The translations under genes were made by a program, and so were the position numbers. 64,000 bases of DNA from Capitulum mitella (Eukaryota > Arthropoda > Thecostraca > Pollicipedomorpha > Pollicipedidae): contig CP099854.1 in NCBI GenBank assembly GCA_030062745.1, positions 14,048,876 to 14,112,875 on the forward strand, in the 5' to 3' direction. Shown in pieces: positions 34,296 through 47,573 of this stretch (positions are counted from its first letter, which is position 1; each line of letters opens with the position of its first letter). The notes under the pieces are model-generated. The model saw only the letters and a program-made list of their open reading frames with translations. It searched no databases and was not told the origin of the DNA.

Positions 34296-37221
34296 TGTAG
34301 CAGCATCTCACGTGCAGTCTTACGCCAGGGAGAGGAAGTGGGACAGGTAATGAGCATCCCGTTGACCCTAAAAACGAAAACAGATCGCCGCCCGTTCCCG
34401 TTTGGCGGCTCTCAGCGAAGGACGCTGGACTGGCCCCTGACACGGGAGGTTCCCCGGTTCCCTGGCCGATCCCGCGCCAATACCGGCTGGAATGGCCGCT
34501 CGGCGGGCCGGTCGGCACCAGGTGTCCGAGGCGGCGGCCCGCCGGACTATCCAGCTGTCGGAGGTAGCCGGCATCACGGCAGAGGGGCGTCCAGGCCGGG
34601 CTGCCGGGGGGGGGGCACGTCCGGCCGCCGCCGGGACCGAGAGCAGCCGTCACGTGACGTGAGGCGGTCGGGCAGCGTGGCGGAGGGAGGCCGCTGCTGA
34701 CGCCGCCGCTGACGTCGCCCCTGCGCCGGACTTTCGCCGCTGATCGGCCCGAGTCGGCCGGCAGCGAGGAGATCTGCCGTCAGCGGGCCCGCGGTACGGC
34801 ACCGAACAGCGGGACCGAACATGGGTGGCGGAACACCAGGACCGAACGACACAGCGGAACAGCGGGACCGAACACCAGGTCCGAACGACACAGCGCAACC
34901 ACGGCCCTGAACAGCGCTCGACACGGCAGGACCGAACGGCACCGCGGAACAGCGGGACCGAACAGTAGGACGGAAGCGCAGGGCGACACGGCAGAACGAT
35001 ACAGCAGAAAGACACAGTGGCCTTACCATTCAATATCGCCAGATAGCTTCCGGTGAAGGGCACAGTAAACCTCTTGGAAATGATTATGACGAAAAGCAAA
35101 GTTCATTAAGGCTATAGTGGCCCTGTGGCGCCTATGATCAAAAGCTTTGCAGTTTGGAGTGCTGGTGGGATCCAGTTATTGGTTAAAGGTTATCCAGCCC
35201 AACAGCGCACCATGATGTAAGATGAAGAGGCGAAAGGGATGGGAGATTTCACGGATGACCAGCTCATTAAGGGCAGACCCCGAGCTCCGGTTCGGCGTCA
35301 CCACCATGCGCTACCAGGGTCTCCATGCCCTCACCCCACTTCCTTCACCAGCGAGTCAACTTGCTAGAGGCGATGGCGTAGGCATTGAAACCTGGGGCAA
35401 GCATCCATGACCCCTACTTCTCTTTAACTTGTGGCATACGGCCTACGGTGTTATGGCTTTTCTTTCGATACATATATTCATTTATAGACGTATAGATGTA
35501 TATATATATATATAGCATATATATATACTCATTTCATGCATATATATGCATGGAATGAAACATAAAAATCAAAATAAGTGACTGGTCCCCATAGCACCAA
35601 TATACTATTGACAGAAACCGGAACAAAATAGCTCCCAATCAAGCAAAAAAGAAAATAACAAAAGCAAAAAGAAATAAATATGGTCCATGAAAGCAGTACT
35701 GAACTCTTGCAAAATGCCTACGGCGGTGACCCGGCCCAGCGACACCACACAGAGTCCACTGACGTCACTGGTCCGCGCAGCACGGGACCGGTGACTTTCT
35801 GTTTCGGCCGCACGGCCCGGTTACCATGGTTTCCGGCCGGGTTACCGCGACGATTGGCGACCAGCGGAGCGGAAACACCGTCCGCCAGCGTTCTGCCGCG
35901 AGAAACGCCAGCACCAGAAAAAAACCGCCTCCTACAGAAAACAGATCATACCCGAGAAGGACCGACGGTTCTTGCGGGGGTTCTTCAGCTCTTATGCTAA
36001 TCAGATAGGTCGTAAACGGTGGGATACAATAGATGGCACGTTTTTCTGGGTCGTTGCAACATAGCTGCAAAACAAAGTGGCAGTGAAGAAGGCGTTCTGT
36101 CCATGACAGCGCGATTTGGACAATGCCCTGCACTCGTGAATACCAGCCGACGGATGTATAGCGTTTGGCGAACGTCTGGGAGGTGCTGTGTATTCAGGGC
36201 TACGTTTCCAAAGGTCGTGTATCAAAACGGGCAACACCAGCTCTAGAGGCCAACAAACTGCAGCACACGTGCTTGAAAATACAACGAGCCATTGCATTTC
36301 TCCTCCACTGGGAGAGATTAGCTCCATCGTGCTGCTTCTTCATGCATATGATAGAAAAACCACAGCCGTCGTTTCTGTGATTACATTAGCACTGCGGTTC
36401 TAAAGCATACTCGCTTGATCTAATTCCGCCAACTCTTCTTAGGTTCTTCAACTTGAAGCCAAATAAGTGGATTACTCTTTCTTGAAAGCCGTTCTTTATA
36501 TTTCGGTTATTGGGTGTCAAGCATTAGCTAAATTTAATAGTAGACGCAGTTGTAAGTATTTAATTTAACAAAAACCATTGACATTCATCGGTTAAAATGT
36601 GATCAACGGTTGACGGTGGTTGGACACATGTAGCCAAAAAACTGGGAAAGCGCTGGACAGTACATAAAAAAACTGACGGTTTTTCAGTACAGCAAACAGA
36701 GCCCTGGCTTTTGGACTTTGTGTATTTGCTTACTGTTGCGATTTTATGAACGTGTCTTTGGGGCACGAACAGTAATTTTCATGGAATCCAGCAGCACAGC
36801 CGTAGCCAGCAAATATCGGGTCAGCACCGGGTCACTAGGCACCAATCAAAAGGGTTCTTTTGATTGGTGCCTACGCCTAAACGCTTACGAGGTTCAAAGG
36901 TTTTTCTGAAACGTATAAAAACAGAAAAAGAAGACAAAATATGTAAGACAGCAACAAACAAAACGAAAAATAATGGGGTCCTGCTCTCAAAAGCACCTTC
37001 TCAGAAAGGACCCATGTTCCCTTCGAGAGGTTTCCGAACCCGTTCCATTTGAGTCATGAGCCACAGACGGAGGAGCTCAGACGCTGTTGAACGTCACCAG
37101 CAGCTCAGGGTCTGATCTTACTATGAACCCTTAACCAACACCAGTGACGAGATCCAGATGTATACAGTTTTCCTTGAAAAAAAAAACAGAAAATGCATGA
37201 AGTAACATGTTGCGTCGGTTC
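34296..37221. other. Intergenic; GC-rich 34.4-35.0 kb, TA run, hairpin; no supported gene
   Basis: 34790-35000 repeats AACAGCGGGACCGAAC-like words of about 16-40 bp on the plus strand. A TA microsatellite lies at 35497-35530 and a small perfect hairpin at 36836-36873. No exon is supported. Confidence 0.5.
36836..36873. repeat. Perfect hairpin, 17-bp arms, 4-bp loop
   Basis: TAGGCACCAATCAAAAG and its exact complement are separated by GGTT. It could fold as cruciform DNA or RNA hairpin. No element ends were identified around it. Confidence 0.9.
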
Positions 37222-37404
37222 CATGGATGTCAGTTTCTGTAAATGAACGGGGGAAGCGAGCCGAGGGCCCGACCACCTAACCTCTTCCCAAAGTTGGGTT
37301 TCCCCATTAATTTAGCCCTCTTCATTTCGATCAACAGAAATTTATAAGTTTTTTGCTACTATTTATGAAATAGAAAATTGCATATACCCTCATGAATGCA
37401 AGGA

Positions 37405-37695
<291 letters not shown>

Positions 37696-37955
37696 TTATA
37701 ATTGCTCATTCCCCTTTAAAACCGGCACAAAATATAACAGGTGCCCAAACCAACATCGTAGGGTCGCAAATTGATGTTGTTGGGAGTCAGGGCCCCTTGA
37801 AAAGAATACAAACGACACGACTGATTGGTTCAGTAGAATTTCGGCGAATAATGTGATTAATGACCATTTCCCGTCTGGTATTTCTACATTCCTCCCTACT
37901 GAAACATGCCCATTCCTTCAAGCACATCGGAGAATCGACATCGTTACACAACTTC

Positions 37956-38125
37956 ACCGGCGCAGCCAAAGGGGGCCGGGGGCCGCCTCCCCCCTCCCGC
38001 CATTAGGCCGCATTTTTTGTGAAAACCGTTGCGTGTCGTTTTCCCAGCGGTGGTTTTTGTACGATTTCAAGTCACACTAAGCTCCTCCCTCCCCCTCCCT
38101 GACGAAAATCCTGACTGCGCGCCTG
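37956..38125 (-). mobile_element. hAT-like MITE family B copy, 170 bp
   Basis: The left end is CACCGGCGCAGCCAAAGG; the right end on minus is CAGGCGCGCAGTCAGGATTTTC. The minus-strand interior matches the copies at 2706 and 11969 (CTTAGTGTGACTTGAAATC, AACGGTTTTCACAAAAAATG). The flanks CACAACTT and GACAGCCT agree at 5 of 8, a weak duplication at best. Confidence 0.75.
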
Positions 38126-41100
38126 GACAGCCTCAAGCCGAGTCGTGCGTTCCTTATTTTGCGACCCTGGCGTGCAATTCCGGCCACGAGCGCCGCCAGC
38201 CGATCGCCGACAGCTGATCCGCCGATCGCCTTCCTGCCATAGGCGGGTCGCAGGGCTGCCAGATGCGCGACCCGGAAAACTCTCGAAATTTCCATATAAG
38301 AATTTGCAAGTTTCGGTAGAACTCTTCAAAATCGGTGAAGTATGGGAAGTGGTAACATTTCTAAGGAGTTAATGATATTGGTGAGGGCTTTTTGGGAGTG
38401 TTTTTACAAAGGACGCTTCAGAAATCCTCTGACTACTGCACTGTCCGGCAGACCTGCTCACAAGAATCTAGAAACCGGAAACGAACTTCCTAACTCGTTT
38501 TCATACGCCCCCGGGAGCAAAGAAAGCCGGGAGGTTTGATTCGTGGTGTGGGATAAAACAGAGCGGCCCAGTCTCGCCGGTGGCTCGCATACGCCGCGAC
38601 AGGCCGGCATGCCCGTTTTCCAATTCAGCACCGCCCGCGGGCACACCCGAATCGTCCGCTTCCAGGGACTCTCTCCGAGTAGCACAGACGCAGCCCGCAG
38701 CGCAGTGCCGGCCAGTCACGTGACCTGTCCGGCGTCAGCGAGCCGTGACGAGGCGCAGAGGCGGCCGGGACTGGCGCACGCTTCGGGCGACCATCTGGAC
38801 TCATTGGCGCCGGCACATAGCGGGTTTTAGCTGACGAGCTAATGAATATGTGTGCTATCAGGTCAGCTGCCCGACTGGGGCTGAATTAAGTGCCAGCAAT
38901 CGGGGCGGGGATCACGTCTGCTAAGGTCATGACTCGGGAGGATCGCGGTGAGGGCGACCGACGGATTCCCTGCTGGCCTCTGCCGCACCAGCTAAACACC
39001 AGCATGGACAAGACTGCGATCAACAGCAGATCAGTGTAGCGAGGGTCTTTGACCCTCACCGGGCCGGCCTCCGGATCCACCTTCGCCGGCCCAGATGGGG
39101 GGTTAAGAACCTCAAAGATCTCGAGGACTATAAGTCCTACAGAAAATGTAAGCACACATGTGGAAAGCTATTCGCAAAACTGGAAGAAAGCACCTAGATT
39201 CTTCTTTTAAATGAGGTCAATATTTAGGTTCCAGGTTTTTTATCTTGTCGACATTTTTGACAGAAAACTGTGATAACCAAGCCTTCTACGCGGCTCAAAA
39301 AGGGATTAGCAGCAAAAAGAATGCCTGATTTACCACTGGGAGGCGGAGAAAGGCAATTGAAGCCAAATGTCACTATTTTCAGGAGAAATGAAGGCAAAAA
39401 AAACGTTTTCTGCAAGGGTCTTGTTTTTTCTGAATCATCACTGTCCTGGCTAAACTACCCCACAAATGTGTCCGGAGCGCACATGAAGTCTGCAACTATG
39501 ATGTCACAGTCAAGCACGGTCAACCTTGGTCAAGGTATTGACTTCGACGAGTCGAGCGTTTCTGGTGTCCGTTGTATCATCTGCCGCATTATCATTTATT
39601 AGGCGCGGTACAGCATAAAATTATATAACCTCGAATAATGTAATACCCTTTCTGCAACATGAAACCCATGCCCCAAAACATTTTTTTTCTCACGTAAGTC
39701 ACTCAGATACCGGGCAACAGGCAAGGCCGCAATACAAAGGCCTAATATTTCGCGGAAAGCTTTTTCGCAACGTCAAGGGCTTGTTTTTTGGAGACCAAAA
39801 ATATGAAGACTGGAGCAGCACAAACTAATAAAAGGAAGGTACAAGTATAGTTTTTATCATACGGGGCCATGCAAAGTGTGTTCGCATTAATAACAAACAT
39901 ATTATTTTAGAAGGTCAGATCAGGTCAGTCTGGGTTAAATGGCATTGGGTCGTCCTTGGAAAATAAGTTTTGTGATATATTAGTGCTCCTGAAGCACATA
40001 TGACTACCAACAGCATTCCAAGCATACCAAGGCATTCAAGATCCAAAGAAATGTACTCGGTTGCGAGTCTGAAAATTCAGTATGAAACGTGGCCTGACCC
40101 TAAGTTACGGGTGAGGAAGTATAATTATGTGTGCAAATGACGCGAGAAGAACCAGGGTGTATATGTAAGCTTTCGAACCGCCCAGTCAATCCCACAATCT
40201 CAATGGTAAACGTAAAAAGGCCGAAAACTGGGCTGACGTAACGTCAGTGACCAGGACACTCCCGGAAAAATGAGATAACAGAATTGTTCCATTTGTCATG
40301 TTCTATCAACAAGCAAAGCTTAATGTTAATCGATATATTTCACAAAATGTTACACTAGGTTCATTTTTTGTAGCATTATTTTACTTGACCTGTCCTAGGC
40401 CAATGACCTGATGAGACACGGACTTTACAAATTGACGCAAGGTGTAAAAATGACGCGCGAAAGGTTGCTTAAGTTTCGTATCTCTGCTTCTTTTCGTTTT
40501 TTGGCAACCCTTAGAAAATTGGATACGGGGGTTCTCATGACCCCCCGGTCCGACAAAGGTTAGGCGGCACTGTTCCGTCTGCGCAGCCGCTGCACTCGGC
40601 ATAGCATGACCTACCATCATCTCCAGACCAGATGGCATCTGTTCTGGGCTGTAAACCGACTTCAGAAGCGAAAACTGGCTATCGCGTCGTACAAAAGGAC
40701 CGCCGAGCCCGACTGAGAGGAAGAGCGGGGAGGTGGGTCAGAGGACCGATAGCCCGGCCCCACTGACACCCTTGGCCGGGGACGCGGAACACCCAGTCTC
40801 CCAGCCCCGCGACAGAGGTCAAAAGGTGACGCAGAAACTGCAGCTGGCGCCTGCGCGCGCTGCTGGTGCCGGCTCGGCGGTGGATTGAGGTATGCCTATA
40901 CAACGTGGGGTTGAACAGGTTTATTGGGACTTGGTGACGGCACCAGCGCCACCAGAACCGGCTGTTATCGTTTCCGATATCAAGGAGTCTCGTAGTGTCA
41001 GATCAGCAGATTGTGACCATTTTGTCAGAATCATACGACGTGTCCAGACAAGAATATTAATGTGAATGTGACTACACCTTGTGGTAGCCCATCCAAACAG

Positions 41101-44099
41101 TGCCGTTGAATGCAACGCTCATTGAGGTATTTTATGCCCGTAGCGAAACCAGGGCTTTAGAGAGCAAAAAGGCTGAAATGAGCATTGGACAATCACCGGG
41201 ATCATCTCTCGGTAGCACAATGAAAACAGTCAGCACTTTGGTGCACTAATTGACTTCTCTGATCCCGCTTGGCTATGCCTGGGATCCCCAAACGGACAAA
41301 AAAGTCAGGATTTCACAAAAGATAATCGTTTGCACCTTGCTTGCGGTATCCCATGCGCATTATCTTGCATGGTTTCACAAGAATAACAAGTATGTATGAA
41401 GGGTGCTCTCACAACTAGAACTTTGGTTTCCACCAAAGCCATTCAAACAATTCATGAGGGCAAAGAACAAAGGGTACCTATGGGTGAAGTAGTGTTTTCC
41501 TGCCAACATTTGGTTCGTCCAAAATACAACTTGGACGTACTCCAAAATGGCCTCTGTAATGGACTTCGTGGCGGACTTTGTGACGCAGCCTATGTTGGGC
41601 TCCGTGACGGGTTCAGTGAGGCAATGATCATCACGTGCCGGTCCTGTCCGCTCCCCGGTTGGCGTCCGCACCTCTCGATAGGGCCTGCATTGGTATCTTC
41701 TCGGAGTGTCGCGCCTTGTCCTCAACAGTCCAGTCCGCCGAGGGAAAGGGGCGACCAGTCCTCACCCATCTTATATCTCTGAGAGATCTGAGGGATCACC
41801 GGGAGATCGGGGCGACATATCGTCGAGATGTCGCCGGGGAGAAGGTCGCTGGGAGACCGGCGGCCGGAGGTCTCATGGAGATTGACGATGAGAGGGCAGT
41901 GAGACTTCAATGGCCGGAGATCGCCCGGAGACCGACAGGCCGTTGTGAAAGACGGCTGAATAAAGATAGCAGTCGGAGAGAAAGATCGCAAAAGCTTCGG
42001 AAAAAATCGAAGACCACGTTATGGCAACGTTGGCACATGACATCGCAGAGAAGCTCACGGAAGATATCGATAGCTAGTGCGTGGCTTGAGTCGCTGATCA
42101 ATGTAACGAAAAGATGTGGGCCGAAATATGCGGCGGCCACTTGGCTCATCACTGGTTGCTATGGCCATGTATTTCCACTACTTAAGTTAACCACGATATC
42201 ATAAAAAATGTTGTAGTGAACAACGGACGGCTCGCCAACTGAGCCAAAGTTTAGGGGAGAAAAAGAGTGTTGTTTACATTTGATATAGGACAAATATTTG
42301 TTATATGGCAATCACTGAACATGTTACACTTCAAGCTTCTATGCCCAAAAGGATTATGTCTCCTTAGAGTACAATGAACAAGGATGTGAACGCAGGAAAA
42401 AATTCCTGGTTTTATTTTCACAAGCAGCCACTGTCATTTTCATCATCGTCAAAACTGCTGGTAAGTCAAGTGTGACCTGATTCAGATTCAAAGCCAGTTG
42501 ACTGTTGATTCAAATAAAATGAACTGTGAAGTCAGGTACGTTCCGTTCATGCGGAAAACAGGATGAGGTCATTTTCATTGACTTTTAGTGTCACTGCTTT
42601 TTTTGTCATTGCCCGTTTTTGGCAGAAATTTCGAATCCCCAAAACCCAGTACCTATTTCTCAGTTGCCTACGGAATTTCGGCAGCCACCGAAAAGAGCGG
42701 AGTTTTGTCAGTCGTGCGGCACCAGGCCGCGCCGTGACTGCCGCAGTCCGCCGCACGTCCTGCACCAGGCGGCGCAGTGACTGCCGCAGTCCGCCGCACG
42801 TCCGGCCGCCGTTCATTGCCGGCCACTCAGACGGCAGGTCAGTCGCCCCACATAATGTCCCACAAAGCACGCTCTCCGCCAGCAGCCCACCAGGTGACCC
42901 TGGGCCCCTGGCAACGAACATCAGCAGCTGGCGGGCGGACCGACCACGTGACCATTATCGTTCGCCTCGGATAATGGCAGAGAGTGCGTGGAGGACGTGA
43001 GCGTGGTGTGAGCGAGGATGTGAGGAGAATGGGGGTTGAGAGCGAGACCGAAAACGCAGCCTGAGTGCTCGTGATGAGAGGATACGCTAGTGGCCTGTAA
43101 AAGCCCTTCTTCCGGACGAAGAAGCCCAGAAAAAACACCGAACGTTGAGGAATGGATATATATTTCTATCGTGAACAACAAACGTAAATATAAGAATGAG
43201 AACAACTGAAGCTGTCAATCAACCTGTCAGCCTGTCAGTCACACAGATGCACTAATTCTACCCTCGAGTTCAGGGCCTAAGGACTTAGGAGTGGGCTAGT
43301 ACCCTATATGCTTTCTGACACACGTGAATGTCTGTGCGTCACGTGGGAACAGTTGTGTCGGGGGAGGGATGTGGTACACGAAAAAAGAGCATTCCTGATT
43401 GGTGACTTGTATATTTTTGCCATCATCTGATTAGCTTTTCTGACCTGAATGCTGAAAACGTAGCCAATATGCTTGCCATATATCATATGCCATATGCCGA
43501 GGTGAGCGGGCATTTAATGATGCAGTCAACCACCACCCGTCAGCGCCGTCATGACAGGCTGGGCATCAGTGGCATCATCGATGTATTGATGATGAGCGGA
43601 GCCGATCATCTGATCGTAACAGACTTCATCGGATTCTGATGTACTGGAGCACCGACGGTACCGTCTTCTTTTCGGATGTAATGCATTGGTAGCACTGGCG
43701 CCTGGCGCAACACGTCACTGGAACTGTGGCCCAAAGTTACGGTTTGGGTTGACGTCAAGGTTTGTGTTGTGCGGTCTGTCGGTTCGCGTCTTAATTCTGG
43801 TCGCTGGCCTTTGAGAAGACATGGCTCGAACCACGGGCGTAGCCAAGGTGGGCCAAGGGGGCATGGTCTCCCTTGAGGTTGAAAGTTAAACGTTTTGTAC
43901 GCACCAAAATGGAAATAAATAAGAATTTCCGGAGTTCAAAAGTAAAGTGGTGGACCTGGACGACCAGCGCGCTGAAATTTTCAGTACCTCTTCTTACATC
44001 ATATGCGCATGTCCCTAGAATTTTCAGTTTTCGGTCGTGTCAGTTCACTGACTTAGGTCACGTAAAAGAGTTCAACCTCCTATTTTTAAAAGATCTTCA
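38126..44099. other. Intergenic; one weak exon candidate, no other supported gene
   Basis: Mostly unremarkable DNA with scattered AGGTCA words. Possible eroded transposon termini carry GTAGCGAAAC words at about 41145, and CACGGGCGTAGCCAAGG starts at 43832, but no partner ends were confirmed. Confidence 0.45.
38989..39136 (-). CDS. Candidate internal exon with a membrane-like segment
   Basis: A strong acceptor, ACATTTTCTGTAG, precedes 39136, and a weaker donor, AGCTG/GTGCGG, ends the exon at 38989 (148 bp). The open frame reads LIVLEIFEVLNPPSGPAKVD, then a charged linker, then the hydrophobic TDLLLIAVLSMLVFSW. The layout faintly recalls the first membrane segment of CD225/dispanin-type proteins, but no diagnostic residue is present. 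No partner exon was found upstream or downstream on the minus strand. Confidence 0.25.
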
Positions 44100-45480
44100 A
44101 CAAACCAGGCCGTGCGATCGAACGACCTGAAACTTTGCGGGACAGCAGTCGAGGACATTCCTGACAATTGTTTTATCTCGAGATGTTTGTCAAAGTCAAG
44201 GTCGATGACCTGAGGCCAGCTCAATTTCCGCCATATTTCTTTATTTATAACGGGTTTCAACCGTTTTTCCGGCTCGTTGGTGCGTGATATGCATTTCTGG
44301 GCCAAGGAAGTCACTAACCATGACAAATATTGTTGGCCTACCTGAAAGGTCATGAGGACAGGCCAGGTCACGTTTTGGATGAACGAGCAAAAAAGAGTCT
44401 AAAATCTCGTTTTTATTATCCCTGCAGTACAAACGGCACTGGAGTCGATTCTGCTGTCCAGAATTGCGCCAAAACGCTTTCAAGCCGCGAAGTGACTTAA
44501 GGTCACCTCAGGTCAGCGAGGTCACCGTGGTAGAAACTGAAATGCATTCTTGGTGCCTGAAATGCATTCCTGGACCAAGGACGCCACTAACCACGTCAAC
44601 TAATGTTGACTTACATTAAAGGTCATGAGGTCAGGTCAGGTCACATTTGGGATGAACTAGCAAAAAAGTTCGCATCCAGATGTACAGCTTCATCTGTATG
44701 GATTATTTCATGAGTCAATGAAAGGTCTAGCGTAAAAAGATGAAACCCAAGCATGCTCCAAATCAGGTCATGACCATACGCCAGGTCAGGTCATATGACA
44801 AACGTTATATAGTACCCTTCTGATCACGGTTGTGGAACCCAAGGAGTTTCAGTCCAAAGGTATTCCTTGTCCTTTTATTTGCATTATCATTAAACCCCGA
44901 CAAAACGCCAAATTAAACAAAGGAGACGGTTGAATGTCAGGTCAGGTCACAAGGTCAGGTCAGGTCACGTCGGGCCGTTGGCGTTCTAGTCTGTCAATGT
45001 TTAAAAATGTTCGCGCAAATCATTTCTACCGTTTTGGAAGCATACATGGACAACAACTCGCCAGCGACGTTCAAAAACCTGTTAAATATAGCGAAATGAA
45101 AAATGGCATTATATCAGATAACCTGATGGAATATGCAACTATACGCATGTTATGAATTATATGTAACCATAATAAACATTCCTTACCTTTCCATTGGTGT
45201 GCTCAGAATTACTCTGGCTTTCTTAGGTGAGGAGCTAGAACTCTTCTGAGAAAATCTTATTTTTTACATATATAGGCCCGAATTTTCATTCTTTTCAGTT
45301 TTTTTAACATTTCGATTCTTTTAGAAAGCACTCATGGCGAGCTTTCTGTTCATGTTAGTTATATTTTCTTTGACGTACCGTTAGCGAAACAGAGGGGTGA
45401 GCGTCGAAACGCCCCCCCCCCGCTCCGGCCGTCAGGTCAGGTCGCCACGTCAGGTCGCCGATCGGGATAGAGTTTACCGA
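44100..45480. repeat. AGGTCA/AGGTC-rich dispersed repeat with two diverged direct copies
   Basis: 44286-44396 and 44559-44669 are about 80% alike by eye (shared CACTAACCA, AAAGGTCATGAGG, CCAGGTCAC/TCAGGTCAC, GCAAAAAAG) and lie 273 bp apart. AGGTC pentamers run in tandem at 44633-44644, 44937-44969 and 45430-45460. Similar words occur in the opposite orientation at 50.4-51.6 kb and near position 65. Confidence 0.6.
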
Positions 45481-47473
45481 ATATGTCCCGTCGACAATCC
45501 CCACGATTAACCGTTCAGTGCAGAGCAACTTTCACAAGCGTCTTCAGGATAAGAGTTATTGTCAATTGAAAGTCTGATCGAACTCGGTATAACAAACCTT
45601 CAACTCTGCTAAAGTACAGCTGATAAAAAAGCATGCTCCTGAGAAGTCATGGAAGTGGCCGTCAGGTGGACGACAGATCATAACTATGTCATACATACAC
45701 GCTACTGGTGAATATTTTTCACTCATAGAGGATAATCACGTTTATATCGGCGCGATTCCATGAATCAGTGAAGAAATCGATGAAGAAAACTGCATTGTCG
45801 AAGATGCCAAAATCTGTAATCGGATTGCATGCGGTGTACATCCAGATAGATCTCGACTCGACATGTCTTAGACCAAACCTCAATATAGAAACTTGTTTTT
45901 CATTCCTCTTGAGACGCGAGAATCACTTATTTTCAACGGGAAACAGGACGTTTTGCGACCCTGACATTCGGGTGCAGAAAGCAGAGGCGATTTCATTCGA
46001 AACTCGCTCGCAGTGACACTTAGGAGGGCATAGCACCACGATGTTTATTCGACCTTTACTGTCACGCTTGAGCTTTAAACCTGCGAGGTCTGCGCCCGAG
46101 AGGAATGAAAGATCTCACCTCCTTTCGCTGAAAAATGAATTATAGGGAAGTTAATTTTCAGTGACAAACTACATTGCAGTTTATTTTTCGGCTCCCGACA
46201 CGCAGCCCATAACTCCGCATCCTTTCTCGGCCGCTTACACCCCATGGCTGAACCGCTGGCCACCGGATATCACGCCCTCACACCCCGTCACGGCCATAGC
46301 GGTTGCCCAATTGCACGTTCCGGAAGTGACGCAAGAGTTCGCGAAGCGCGAACCGAGCCAGATGAGATCCATTATCAACGACGAACCTCTCAACCCCCTC
46401 TGTGTGGTGGTTCCTGACCCGGTCCGTTGGCCTCTACGTCCCCGCCGTTGTGGTGCAGGAAATCACGTGCAATAATAATTCGCGACGTTCCCGCATTTTC
46501 GCGCGGTCGCGCGCAGCTGAGCCGGACGAGCTGACTTCGAATCGGTGTAATTCCGATGGCTGGGCGAGTGGCGCCCGAAGCACTGACGCCGCCGCGCCGG
46601 CAGCGGCAGCGCCGACCTGTGAAAGCGCCCGCACGGCCACAGCATCCTGCGCTGCATGAATCCCCGCACAGCTCCCCGTCGCCGGCTTCAGGAGAAAGCC
46701 GGTCGGTGCCGGACAGGACGCACGGGTTTCAGCCTGCGCTGAGCGCCACTGGAGAGCGCCGGCACGCTCCCTCGTGACGGTCCGGTCCGATTCATCACGG
46801 AAACGAATTGCATTAATGGCCGCGCGGAGTGGTCGACATGTCAACACAGCAGATACGAAGGGTTCGATGTGATTACATCGCTCTGCACAGCTCGGGTTAT
46901 GATACTCGACAGAAACGAGAAGTTCCGCCTCACTGGAAGGTCATTTGTGCTGGTTTGTTGAAAGACGACGCTGGCGCAAACGGCAAAATCCGGAATAGCT
47001 GGCCATGGAATCAGTATGCTTTACATTCCCCGATCCCACTACTCTCAAATGCAAGGTCGAGACAGCGGACCACGGTCGGAGACGATCGTGTCTAGGCAAA
47101 CCGATGTCGCGGGTTTACGTCGGCGTGTTAGTATGTATGCACTACAAACAAACAGTGCCTTACGGTGGAATCTCCTGCATGAAATCTCCTGTTGTTGTCG
47201 ATGCAAAACCAATGATTCCGAAATTTAGCCTGAAGCCGATGGTGATGTATGGAAAGAATGGACTTCAAAGTGGGACTAGCAACGGCAATGATGATCCAAA
47301 ACATCTACCCCCGGTAATGCCAAAGTAACCTATAGTTGTCATACAGTTTCGCTGTGACACAATACGGGGCCGGAGGCGGCCGGCTGGATCCAGGTCGGCG
47401 GTGCGGCGTCCGGTTACGGAAAGCGCAAAACATTTGCAACTTGGCTGCACCGGGCGAATCAGCTCCAGTTTCC
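45481..47473. other. Intergenic, no supported gene
   Basis: GC-rich at 46440-46760 and otherwise ordinary. The open frames show no domain or splice support. Confidence 0.5.
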
Positions 47474-47573
47474 GGTTCGCGTTCCTCTGGCCCCACGATC
47501 CCGTCTCCAACATATGGTTCGCGTTCCTCTGGCCCCGCGATCCCGTCTCCAACATATGGTTCGCGTCCGGCCG
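47474..47573. repeat. 42-bp tandem repeat, 2.4 copies
   Basis: Units starting GGTTCGCGTTCCTCTGGCCC begin at 47474 and 47516, with a partial one at 47558. Each ends CCGTCTCCAACATAT. The first two copies differ at one base. Confidence 0.9.

Noticed and set aside
41135..41275. Possible transposon with GTAGCGAAAC and GGCTATGCCTGG ends
   Set aside because: No 8-bp duplication found and the ends align poorly to either family.
43832..44120. Family-B-like start CACGGGCGTAGCCAAGG with a possible end near 44110
   Set aside because: The proposed duplication (GCTCGAAC / GATCGAAC) requires shifting the ends off the terminal motif, and the right end does not match it.
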